From Flavobacteriaceae bacterium (GTDB lineage: Bacteria > Bacteroidota > Bacteroidia > Flavobacteriales > Weeksellaceae), in NCBI GenBank assembly GCA_018260565.1, contig JAGLAZ010000003.1, positions 119,816 to 166,090 of the forward strand: a stretch of DNA of 46,275 nucleotides, written 5' to 3'. Made by a program: the position numbers and the translations under genes. Shown here in pieces: positions 16,896 to 24,672 of the stretch (the first letter of the stretch is position 1; every line of letters starts with the position of its first letter). A model generated the notes under the pieces. The model did not search any database. It worked only from the letters and a program-made list of their open reading frames with translations, and had not been told where the DNA came from.

Positions 16896-17921
16896 TTAAA
16901 GTAGATGAGCATTAAGAATCCTATAGATTAATTCAATAAATAAATCCTCAGGATTTTGTGAAATTGCTCCATCTCCACGAGATTTTGCCATGATATCTCG
17001 TATTTCGGAAATTACTTTAGAACAAACTTTCATAGGAAAATTCCTTGCCGCCATACGAAGTTCTGGTATAGCAAATGATCGTAACCCTAAATTGGACGCG
17101 AGGGTAGTATCATTATCATTTGCTTGGCCGTGAACCATCATTATTTGAATGAAAAAAGTGGATAGAACTGCTATTTTAGGAGGAAAATCGCCTGGTTTCA
17201 TCCCGTCGACCATTACTTTTGCAATCATCATGCTTCGCTCTATGTTTCTCATAGCCAGACATTTTTTTAATTCAAAAATATTGAACTGATTGCTAATACC
17301 GATATAATATTCAATATCCTTACCTGTAACAGAATGTCCTTTAGGTAACGCATTTTTTAGTTTAATCAGTTCTGCATTGCCCCTCGCAAGATCCGTCCCT
17401 AAAAAATCAGAAAGCAAGGCCGGTACGTCATGATTAAGCTGAACACCGAGAAATTTAGACCTATCTGCGAACCATTTGGGCATTTGATAGTCCCGTAGTT
17501 TCGCTATTTCTAAGAATTTTACTTTTTGCGATAAACCTTTAATGTATTTAAGTTTGGTGTTTAGCCAGTTATCTTTAGCAAAAAAGACCAAAGTAGTAGA
17601 ATCCAAAGGATTGTCGGCGTATTGAGCAATCTGATTAGCCAGATCCTCATTCATCGTAAAATTTTGAGATTCTCGTACTACGATTAATTGTCTCTCACCA
17701 AACATGGGCATTTGGCGTGCAAATCCTATGACTTCTGGTATGCTGGTATCTTTGGCATAAAGAATTGTTTCACAAAAGGATTTTTCTTCTTCCGGGATTA
17801 TATATTTGCAGAAGAAATCATCTGCCTGATCAATATAAAAATTTTCTTGGCTTTGGATAATGTAAACCGGCGCAACATTTCCCGCCTTAATATTTTTTAA
17901 AATTTCTTTCAGTTCCTCCAT
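16896..17921 (-). CDS. holA: DNA polymerase III, delta subunit
   Basis: Opens the sliding clamp within the clamp-loader complex. The 341-residue protein has the typical start EELKEILKNIKAGNVAPVYI, the AAA+-like domain without a Walker A motif, and the helical C-terminal collar domain (AFIPELRMAARNF-type patch: FAIPELRMAARNF). Sequence similarity in this family is low, but layout and length fit. The start codon overlaps, on the opposite strand, the start codon of the HsdR-N-type gene (both within CATG 17919-17922), an unusual arrangement. Confidence 0.9.
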   Translation of the reverse strand: MEELKEILKNIKAGNVAPVYIIQSQENFYIDQADDFFCKYIIPEEEKSFCETILYAKDTSIPEVIGFARQMPMFGERQLIVVRESQNFTMNEDLANQIAQYADNPLDSTTLVFFAKDNWLNTKLKYIKGLSQKVKFLEIAKLRDYQMPKWFADRSKFLGVQLNHDVPALLSDFLGTDLARGNAELIKLKNALPKGHSVTGKDIEYYIGISNQFNIFELKKCLAMRNIERSMMIAKVMVDGMKPGDFPPKIAVLSTFFIQIMMVHGQANDNDTTLASNLGLRSFAIPELRMAARNFPMKVCSKVISEIRDIMAKSRGDGAISQNPEDLFIELIYRILNAHLL

Positions 17922-18414
17922 GCCAGATCCATTACAGTTTCATTTCCCCCTTTTAGATTTCCCAGAGGATTTTAATTTCTCCCCTACACTTCTATCAGGC
18001 AAAGGTAAGCCAATCCATTGGGATGCTCATAGAAAAAAGCATCTACAACTTACACCTGAAGAATGGGTACGCCAGCATTGGGTAAATTGGCTTCTAGAAG
18101 GAGGAGGATGGGGAAAAAATGATATTATAATTGAGGTAGAGTTTTCTTTATTTGACACTAAAAAGAGAGCCGATTTAGTTTTAAAAAATCAAAATCGAAA
18201 CTTAGTATTAATAGAGTGTAAAGCCCCCTCCATCTCTTTAGATCCGGAAGTATTTTATCAATGTGCTCGGTATAATGAAGTATGGAAATGCCCCTTTTTA
18301 GTTTTGAGCAACGGAAAACATCATATAATGGCTAAAAAAATGGAAAGTGAATATGGGTTTTTGCCTTTTAATTTTGATTTACTCAAAAAGGATAATTTAC
18401 TTCCAAATTCCTAA
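17920..18414 (+). CDS. Stand-alone protein with type I restriction HsdR N-terminal-like nuclease domain
   Basis: A 164-residue single-domain protein. The conserved LTPEEWVRQHWVNWLL helix and the PD-(D/E)xK nuclease core (KKRADLVL, then NLVLIECKAP) are those of the N-terminal nuclease domain of type I restriction subunit R. The helicase motor and the other restriction subunits are absent, so it is not a restriction enzyme as it stands. I recall similar stand-alone proteins next to holA in flavobacteria; the function is unknown, and a DNA-repair or replication-linked nuclease is a guess. The start is fixed by the conserved N-terminus and lies head-to-head with holA, with start codons overlapping. 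Confidence 0.85.
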   Translation: MPDPLQFHFPLLDFPEDFNFSPTLLSGKGKPIHWDAHRKKHLQLTPEEWVRQHWVNWLLEGGGWGKNDIIIEVEFSLFDTKKRADLVLKNQNRNLVLIECKAPSISLDPEVFYQCARYNEVWKCPFLVLSNGKHHIMAKKMESEYGFLPFNFDLLKKDNLLPNS

Positions 18415-18876
18415 TTTTAATCTTTGTGCCCGATGTTGTGCTCCTAAAAAAACCTCTTGATATGTAATATTGGGGGGATAAGTGGTGACTTTTGCACATC
18501 CTTTTTCAACTAATTTTTCATTGATAAACAGCGATCTATTTTTGCTAAATACTTAGGCAAGATCTCTTTTATATCGATCTCTCTTTTGAACATCATATTG
18601 CAAGATAACCTGTGCGTTAATAGGTAAAAGATCTGCTAAGCATTTCTTAGCAAAATTTCCCAGAGGATGTTTTATTCTAGTTTTACTTACAGTTCTACTT
18701 TCTGGAGCATCTACCCCAATAAGCCTAACTTTAATCTTATAATTGTTGCTGTTTAAATAAAATGTATCCCCATCAACTATTTTAATTACTTTACCGGTGA
18801 TTATAGTCTGTGAATTAAGATTTAATACCATAAAAGTGAAAAGCAAGTATCTTATTTTATTACTCATACGACCCAA
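18397..18876 (-). pseudogene. Thermonuclease (SNase-like), interrupted by an in-frame TAA
   Basis: The first 107 codons encode a signal peptide and most of a staphylococcal-nuclease-like domain, with VDGDTF, the KVRLIGVDAPES loop and RDRYKRDLA holding the catalytic Asp/Arg/Glu residues. A TAA at 18553-18555 follows. In the same frame, 51 more codons continue the family sequence exactly where expected (VFSKNRSLFINEKLVEKG, then KVTTYPPN, then LKLGIWK) to a TAA at 18397-18399. The stop replaces the tyrosine of the usual LAYV segment; TAT or TAC to TAA is a single change. The C-terminal helices needed for folding are lost unless the stop is read through. The 3' end overlaps the HsdR-N-type gene by 18 bases. 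Confidence 0.85.
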
Positions 18877-18892
18877 TAAATTTTATAAGCCC

Positions 18893-18900
18893 TAAATTTG
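18893..18900 (+). promoter_or_regulatory. Candidate -7 promoter element for pruA
   Basis: TAAATTTG matches the Bacteroidota TAnnTTTG element exactly and would start transcription near 18904, about 12 bases before the ATG at 18916. No TTTG at the -33 spacing was seen. Confidence 0.5.
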
Positions 18901-18915
18901 CAACAAATATATTTT

Positions 18916-20541
18916 ATGAGTAATGCAATATCTATAGTACCTCATCCAGTGAACGAGCCAGTGCTTAGCTATGCTCCTGGAACTAAGGAACGTGAGGCAG
19001 TTTTAGCTGCTTACAAAGAATTTTGTAATTCTACAACAGACATACCGATGTATATTGGCGGAAAGGAAATACGAACAGAAGATGTTCGTAATGTAATCTC
19101 TCCTCAAGATAAAAATCATCGTTTTGCGAATTATTATTATGGTACTGAAGAACATGTAGAAATGGCAATAGCATCCGCTTTACAAGCTAAATCTAAATGG
19201 GCTGCGATGCCGTGGGAACAAAGATGTGCCATATTTTTAAAAGCAGCAGAACTATTCGCAGGGCCTTACAGAGCTAAAATTAACGCGGCAACCATGGTAG
19301 GCCAATCTAAAAATGTACACCAAGCAGAAATTGACTCAGCCTGTGAATTAATAGATTTTTTACGATTTAATGCCCACTTTGCTGCTGAAATTTACAAAGA
19401 GCAGCCCGTATCCGATGATGCTATTTGGAATCGTGTAGAATACAGGCCTTTAGAAGGATTTTGTTTTGCTGTAACTCCCTTTAATTTTACAGCAATTTCA
19501 GGGAATCTTCCAGCCTCTATGGCACTTATGGGAAATACTGTAGTATGGAAACCTTCAGACAAACAAACATTAAGTGCTAAGGTAATAATGGATGTATTCC
19601 AAGAAGCAGGTTTGCCGGATGGGGTAATTAACATGATTTTTACAGATGGAAAAAAAACCGCCGAACAAGTAATGAGCCATAAGGATTTTGCTGGTCTTCA
19701 TTTTACCGGCAGTACAGATGTTTTCAGAAATATGTGGTCTTTAATAGGCCAAAATATTAACACCTATAAAACCTATCCAAGAATTGTAGGAGAAACAGGC
19801 GGAAAAGATTTCGTATTGGCTCATAATTCAGCAGATCCTTCACAGGTGGCCACAGGATTAGTTCGTGGAGCATTTGAATATCAAGGGCAGAAATGCAGTG
19901 CTGCTTCCCGGGGATACATTCCAAGAAGTATATGGGAACAAGTGAAAACAGAAATGAAAAGGCAATTGGAGGAAATAAAAGTTGGTAGCCCAGAAGATCC
20001 TCAAAATTTTGTGAATGCAGTTATTGATCAAGGTGCATTTGATAGATGTAAATCTTATATCGATTTAGCTAAAAATGATCCAGATGCCGAGATTCTCTTT
20101 GGAGGAAAGTATGACGATAGCGTAGGTTTTTTCGTACATCCGACAGTAATCCTTACCAAAAACCCTAATTTCAAAAGTATGTGGGAAGAAATATTTGGGC
20201 CAATCTTAACTCTATATGTATATGACGATGAAGAATGGAAAAATACATTACAATTAATTGATAATACCTCTATATACGCACTTACTGGTGCTATTTTCTC
20301 CCGGTGCCGATATGCAACTGTAGAGGCATCCAAAGCACTAGAAAACGCTGCAGGTAATTTTTATATTAATGATAAACCTACCGGTGCAGTAGTAGGTCAG
20401 CAGCCCTTCGGAGGTGCAAGAGCGAGCGGAACAAACGATAAAGCTGGTAGCAAAATGAACTTACTGCGTTGGGTAAGTGTAAGAACCATTAAGGAAACAT
20501 TTCTTAGTCCTAAAGACTATAAATATCCATTTTTAGGTTAA
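18916..20541 (+). CDS. pruA: L-glutamate gamma-semialdehyde (1-pyrroline-5-carboxylate) dehydrogenase
   Basis: Oxidises glutamate semialdehyde to glutamate with NAD, the second step of proline breakdown. The catalytic cysteine is Cys327 (in GQKCSAASRGY) and the general-base Glu lies in VGETGGKDF. The closing FGGARASGTNDKAGS motif is diagnostic of the P5C dehydrogenase group, and the 541-residue length fits the stand-alone enzyme. ATG 18916 is chosen over a TTG at 18898, because a -7 element ends at 18900. The proline dehydrogenase partner is not nearby. A strong terminator follows the gene. Confidence 0.96.
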   Translation: MSNAISIVPHPVNEPVLSYAPGTKEREAVLAAYKEFCNSTTDIPMYIGGKEIRTEDVRNVISPQDKNHRFANYYYGTEEHVEMAIASALQAKSKWAAMPWEQRCAIFLKAAELFAGPYRAKINAATMVGQSKNVHQAEIDSACELIDFLRFNAHFAAEIYKEQPVSDDAIWNRVEYRPLEGFCFAVTPFNFTAISGNLPASMALMGNTVVWKPSDKQTLSAKVIMDVFQEAGLPDGVINMIFTDGKKTAEQVMSHKDFAGLHFTGSTDVFRNMWSLIGQNINTYKTYPRIVGETGGKDFVLAHNSADPSQVATGLVRGAFEYQGQKCSAASRGYIPRSIWEQVKTEMKRQLEEIKVGSPEDPQNFVNAVIDQGAFDRCKSYIDLAKNDPDAEILFGGKYDDSVGFFVHPTVILTKNPNFKSMWEEIFGPILTLYVYDDEEWKNTLQLIDNTSIYALTGAIFSRCRYATVEASKALENAAGNFYINDKPTGAVVGQQPFGGARASGTNDKAGSKMNLLRWVSVRTIKETFLSPKDYKYPFLG

Positions 20542-20565
20542 AATTTTATCCAGTATTTAATCATT

Positions 20566-20591
20566 AGCATGTCCCAGTGGCATGCTTTTTT
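20566..20591 (+). terminator. Rho-independent terminator after pruA
   Basis: AGCATG (20566-20571) pairs with CATGCT (20581-20586), followed by T's to 20591. The T run doubles as the start of the TTTG -33 element of the corA promoter. Confidence 0.75.
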
Positions 20592-20618
20592 GGTGTAATT
20601 TTGAAGCTTCTAAATTTG
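20589..20618 (+). promoter_or_regulatory. Complete Bacteroidota promoter for corA
   Basis: TTTG (20589-20592), an 18-base spacer and TAAATTTG (20611-20618) match the -33/-7 consensus in full. If the G of the -7 element is at -4, transcription begins at about 20622, two bases before the corA ATG. Confidence 0.65.
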
Positions 20619-20623
20619 AGTAG

Positions 20624-21541
20624 ATGCCCGTACAGACTATTTTTCAATCTAAAAGCACCTTATGGATAGATGTTACACAGCCTACCATAGAATTACTAAA
20701 AGAAATAGGCGCCCAATATCAGATTGATGAATATCTTTTGGAGGATTCTATTGATCCGGATCATCTTCCAAAGTATGAACAATCTGGAAATATCAAATTT
20801 TTTCTTACACGGGAAAATGTAAATCAAGAAAGGAGCAGCTTGCGTGGTATTAGCGATGTCTCTACTAAGCTTAGTTTTTTTTTAATAAACTCTATTATCA
20901 TTAGCATACACAGGCTGGAAAGCCCATCCGTAATGTCTGTTAAGAAAGACCTAGATGCTCTTTCTCCGGAAGAAAAAGAGGAATATACAGCAGATGATAT
21001 CGCTTTAATGTTGGCATTAGAAATTATCAAAACTTTTGATGCAGTTAGTACTACTTTGGATTCTAAACTGGATCAACTGGAGCGTGAAGTTTTTATGGAT
21101 AGTGAGCCCAAAAAAGATTTGATTAAAAATTTATACAAACTCAAAAGAAAATCGGGATTAAATACTCGTATACTTAATTTATCGTCTGGATGGATAAACC
21201 AATTCCACTTATTAAACCTAAAACCGGTAGAATTAGAAGATTTATTTGATAAACAACGAGACGTAGTTTCAGATTTTGACCATCTTACAATACAGGTAAA
21301 TAACCTTATTTCTATGTATCTGGCCATGTCCGATCAAAGAGCCAATCAAGTGATGAAACTTCTTGCAATGTACAGCGTATATTTCTTACCGATAACCTTT
21401 ATTGCAGGATTATATGGTATGAACTTTAAATATATGCCAGAGCTGGAGACCCCCTATGGTTACTTTCTAACCTTAGGTGCAATGGCTCTTATCGTTGTAT
21501 TTACCTTTATTTATTTTCAGCGGAAAAAGTGGGGAGGCTAG
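20624..21541 (+). CDS. corA: CorA family magnesium/divalent cation transporter
   Basis: Forms a homopentameric Mg2+/Co2+ channel in the inner membrane. The 305-residue protein has the large cytoplasmic funnel domain (about 1-240) and two C-terminal membrane helices, with the signature GMN in LYGMNFKYMPE between them and the KKW-type basic tail. The start MPVQTIFQSKS is supported by its normal position before the family-typical WIDVTQPT strand. The last 35 bases overlap the convergent holB gene. Confidence 0.93.
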   Translation: MPVQTIFQSKSTLWIDVTQPTIELLKEIGAQYQIDEYLLEDSIDPDHLPKYEQSGNIKFFLTRENVNQERSSLRGISDVSTKLSFFLINSIIISIHRLESPSVMSVKKDLDALSPEEKEEYTADDIALMLALEIIKTFDAVSTTLDSKLDQLEREVFMDSEPKKDLIKNLYKLKRKSGLNTRILNLSSGWINQFHLLNLKPVELEDLFDKQRDVVSDFDHLTIQVNNLISMYLAMSDQRANQVMKLLAMYSVYFLPITFIAGLYGMNFKYMPELETPYGYFLTLGAMALIVVFTFIYFQRKKWGG

Positions 21542-22667
21542 CATCTTCCACTTGAGGTGTTTTCTTTTTAAGTAGGTATTTTGTTATTTTAAAAAAACAA
21601 TCTATCAATACCAATTCTCCCTGAATATTGAGTGCTATATGCCGAGATGATGTATTGATTTCATGCAAAATACTTGGTACATTTCCTCCATGGGTCTTTT
21701 GAATCAGGATATTCCAACTATCAACATTCTGTGTAGCAAATCCTGCAATAGACTGCAAATTATAAGAAGCTAAAAACGCAGCACGAAATGTATCAGAAGC
21801 ATATTCTAAAAAGGCAGTTTGGAATTTTCTATCCTTTCCTGCAATATATTTAGCAACAGCAATAATTTTACTGATTGCTTCTAGCTGAATTTGGATGCTA
21901 AAGGCAGCTTCCATCCAAGAGAAAAAGAGAGCTTCATATTCACTTTTTTCATTCGTAAGAATCTTTTTCAATATTCCAAAGTCGCCAGAAGCTAAAAGAA
22001 GGGCTTGATTAATTTGATCATTTTGAAAATTTTGTTCAGATGCCCAAATTTCTAATGCGCTATTCTCTATAGGTGGTATTGTAATTAACTGACATCTCGA
22101 AAGGATAGTGGGTAAAATTCTATCGGACTGCTCAGATACCAAAATAATATAGGTGTCCGCCGGGGGTTCTTCTAAAAATTTAAGAAATTTATTCGCAGCT
22201 TCAGTATTTACATATTCAAAACCCCAAATGAGGACGCATTTTTTACCCCCCTCATAACTGGAGAGGCTCATCTTCCGCACTATATTTTCTATTTCTAAAA
22301 CAGTAATACCTATATTTTTTTTGGCGGCTCCGAGTTTCTCTGCAAATTCAGTAAAATTGATATAAGGATCTTCTAATATAATGCTGCTTGCATCTGGGAA
22401 AAGCCAAGAAGAATCCTCCGCGGTAGTACCTTTGCTATAAAATGGGAAACTTAAAGACATATCCACATGTTTCATGCGTAAAGCTTTTTTGTATGCCTCA
22501 GGATTATCGGTTTTAAAAATTTCAGACATAAATTCTAAAGCAATTGCCAAAGAACCATAACCTGTTTTTCCCAAAAATAAAGAAGCTTGTGGAATTCTCC
22601 CTCTGGATATAGCGGATTTAAGGTGCTGACGGAGGTCATTCTGACCTATAATTTCGATAGAATCCAT
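21507..22667 (-). CDS. holB: DNA polymerase III, delta' subunit
   Basis: Clamp-loader subunit of the AAA+ family. The 386 residues begin with IIGQNDLRQHLKSAISRGRIPQASLF-like patches (GQNDLRQHL, RIPQASLFLG). The P-loop is degenerate (GKTGYGSLA), as usual for delta'. The Walker-B region (KCVLIWGFEYVN), EEPPADT and the arginine-finger motif LSRCQ are present. The zinc-binding cysteines of gamma-proteobacterial delta' are not seen. The C-terminal collar is poorly conserved. It converges on corA with a 35-base overlap. Confidence 0.9.
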   Translation of the reverse strand: MDSIEIIGQNDLRQHLKSAISRGRIPQASLFLGKTGYGSLAIALEFMSEIFKTDNPEAYKKALRMKHVDMSLSFPFYSKGTTAEDSSWLFPDASSIILEDPYINFTEFAEKLGAAKKNIGITVLEIENIVRKMSLSSYEGGKKCVLIWGFEYVNTEAANKFLKFLEEPPADTYIILVSEQSDRILPTILSRCQLITIPPIENSALEIWASEQNFQNDQINQALLLASGDFGILKKILTNEKSEYEALFFSWMEAAFSIQIQLEAISKIIAVAKYIAGKDRKFQTAFLEYASDTFRAAFLASYNLQSIAGFATQNVDSWNILIQKTHGGNVPSILHEINTSSRHIALNIQGELVLIDCFFKITKYLLKKKTPQVEDASLPTFSAENK

Positions 22668-22777
22668 GCTATAAAAGTAGCAAACTCTATTGAGATATAA
22701 TATTTAACTAAAGTTTACCACAGTATAGTTTTACACATTAAATTTATATTAGGATATTTGCAACTTATTCGCAGTAA

Positions 22778-24076
22778 ATGAGGCAAAAAATCTTGAGCGC
22801 TGTTATCCTGTTTTCAATAGTAGGATTTACGCAGGCCCAGAGCATTAGTAATTCTCCATACGCCGCCTACGGTTTGGGAGATATAAAGTATGACAATACA
22901 CTGGATATCAATACAATGGGTGGCATTAGTTCTGCTTATGTAGAGGATTTTGGAGGTAATTTTAATTTTAAAAACCCTGCTGCTAACGGCAATTTTTCAC
23001 TTACAAGTGTAAAGATTGAAGGGAAAGGAGAATTTAATTATTTCGATACGGGATCCCGTACAGTGAATAAAAACTCCAGCTATCTAAGTAATATCAGTAT
23101 CGCATTTCCTATCAATAAAAAATGGAAAGCAGGTATGGGATATCAGCCTTACAGCACACGCTCTTACACTGTAAAAAAACTTGTGGAATTACCTGTATCT
23201 CAATTTAAACAAAACTATTTTGAAGGTAAAGGAACACTAAACACAGTACAAGCTGCAGTTTCATATCAAGCTACCCCGGAACTTGGTTTGGGTTTTAGAA
23301 CGAATTTTTTATTCGGAAACCTTTATTCAAGAGAAGAATTATCCCTCAGCAATGCTGAACTTATCAACGGTTATGAGGATAAAAATAAATACAAAACATT
23401 TAATTTCACTTTAGGTGCAGTATACCAAAAAGTGCTAGCAGATGACCACAAATGGACCGTAGGTGGGCAATATACCTTTGGTAATGTAGGTTCTTCAGAA
23501 GGGCAATATACAAATAGTACGTACTTCTATAATGGGGAAAATATTATAAATCAAAATATTATTAATAGAGAATCTAAGGACAATCCCTCTGCTATTCCTA
23601 GTTCTATTGGTTTAGGAGCTGGATATGGGATGGACAGACGATGGTTTGCCTCACTTCAAGGAGATCTCACGATGGGCCAAGATTTTTCTTATTTTGGAAA
23701 AAAATACAGTTTGGATAATACAATGAGAGTAGCTGCAGGTGGATGGTGGATTCCTAATAATAATAATTTCCGAAACTATTTTCAAAGAGTACTATACAGA
23801 GGTGGTATATTTTATGAGAAAGGAGGTTTAGCTTTAGACAAATTGGGTAATATTAATACAGCAGGTACACAAAGCATTAATACAATGGGGCTAACCTTTG
23901 GTGCAAGTCTCCCTTTTCAGTCTAATTCATCGAACAGACTTTCCAATTTTGATATTGGTGTAGAGGCGGGAAGAAGAGGGACTACTTCCAATGGCCTTAT
24001 TGCCCAAAACTATATTTTACTTAAAATTGGACTGAACTTTACCGACAAATGGTTCCAAAAAAGATTCTACGATTAA
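22778..24076 (+). CDS. Outer-membrane beta-barrel protein of unknown function
   Basis: A 432-residue protein with a signal peptide (about 1-20, ending TQA/QSI). It begins with SISNSPYAAYGLGDIKYDN and MGGISSAY, as seen in PorV/FadL-like Bacteroidota barrel proteins, and contains many alternating beta strands ending in aromatic residues, including a C-terminal aromatic strand (KWFQKRFY). It probably sits in the outer membrane. The function is unknown. Placed directly before and overlapping lptC, it might serve envelope lipid or polysaccharide transport, but this is only positional. A GATATTTG (7 of 8 to the -7 element) lies upstream of the start. Confidence 0.75.
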   Translation: MRQKILSAVILFSIVGFTQAQSISNSPYAAYGLGDIKYDNTLDINTMGGISSAYVEDFGGNFNFKNPAANGNFSLTSVKIEGKGEFNYFDTGSRTVNKNSSYLSNISIAFPINKKWKAGMGYQPYSTRSYTVKKLVELPVSQFKQNYFEGKGTLNTVQAAVSYQATPELGLGFRTNFLFGNLYSREELSLSNAELINGYEDKNKYKTFNFTLGAVYQKVLADDHKWTVGGQYTFGNVGSSEGQYTNSTYFYNGENIINQNIINRESKDNPSAIPSSIGLGAGYGMDRRWFASLQGDLTMGQDFSYFGKKYSLDNTMRVAAGGWWIPNNNNFRNYFQRVLYRGGIFYEKGGLALDKLGNINTAGTQSINTMGLTFGASLPFQSNSSNRLSNFDIGVEAGRRGTTSNGLIAQNYILLKIGLNFTDKWFQKRFYD

Positions 24077-24672
24077 ATTTAAACAGTACGCATTGTACAT
24101 GTAATCCCCTGAAATTCCGGGGATTTTTTTTGTTAATCTTAAGTATATCGCTGCATTCTTGCGAGGAAGATATTAGTGTTAAATATAAAAATGCTAATAA
24201 AAATTTTGCCTCCCAAGTCATCTACAATGCAGATATGATAGAGCGAGACAGTGGTAGGATAAAATTGCTGGCGAAGGCACCTGTTATAGAAAATTATACT
24301 TTAGTAGATTCCCCCTATACTATTGCTAAAAAAGGAATTGAAATTTCTTTTTTTGATAAAAAAAACCCATCCATTCCTGGCAAATTACGAGCCGACTGTG
24401 CAAGAATGGAGGAAATTACTCAGATGTATTATGCTAAAGGTAAAGTAAGGATATTAACTGCTGATGGCAAAAAATTCGCTATGAATAGTCTTACTTGGAA
24501 TAGAAAATCCAGAGAGGTTTATACCAGGGACACAGTTTATGTAAATGATGAAAAAGGTAATCTAATGATAGGAAATAACGGGATGATAGCTAAAGATGAT
24601 ATGTCCCAGTTTAGTTTCTTCGATAGCCATGGCGAACTCAATGCAAATGCCCTTCCCGAAACAGCAAAATAA
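24049..24672 (+). CDS. lptC: LptC-like LPS export lipoprotein
   Basis: Part of the bridge that carries lipopolysaccharide from inner to outer membrane. Residues after the lipobox (SLHSC) form the OstA/LptC-like beta-jellyroll, with NADMIERDSGRIKLLAKAP and later KGKVRILTADGKK as typical strand pairs. The lipobox suggests a lipid-anchored form, common in Bacteroidota, instead of the helix-anchored E. coli protein. The start is uncertain: ATG 24049 overlaps the upstream gene by 28 bases and gives a long N-terminal lead, and the coding region then runs through a strong terminator hairpin (24103-24131). A TTG near 24130 would leave a signal peptide that looks too short. Confidence 0.78.
   Translation: MVPKKILRLNLNSTHCTCNPLKFRGFFLLILSISLHSCEEDISVKYKNANKNFASQVIYNADMIERDSGRIKLLAKAPVIENYTLVDSPYTIAKKGIEISFFDKKNPSIPGKLRADCARMEEITQMYYAKGKVRILTADGKKFAMNSLTWNRKSREVYTRDTVYVNDEKGNLMIGNNGMIAKDDMSQFSFFDSHGELNANALPETAK
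24103..24131 (+). terminator. Terminator hairpin inside the 5' part of lptC
   Basis: AATCCCC (24103-24109) pairs with GGGGATT (24119-24125), followed by T's to 24131. It lies 27 bases after the outer-membrane protein gene and has textbook terminator form, yet the lptC frame passes straight through it. Confidence 0.8.

Noticed and set aside
22760-22800. Possible one-base frameshift near the start of the outer-membrane protein gene
   Set aside because: My reading of the A run after the start codon is uncertain by one base, while the 432-residue translation is continuous and has a normal signal peptide, so I do not claim a frameshift.
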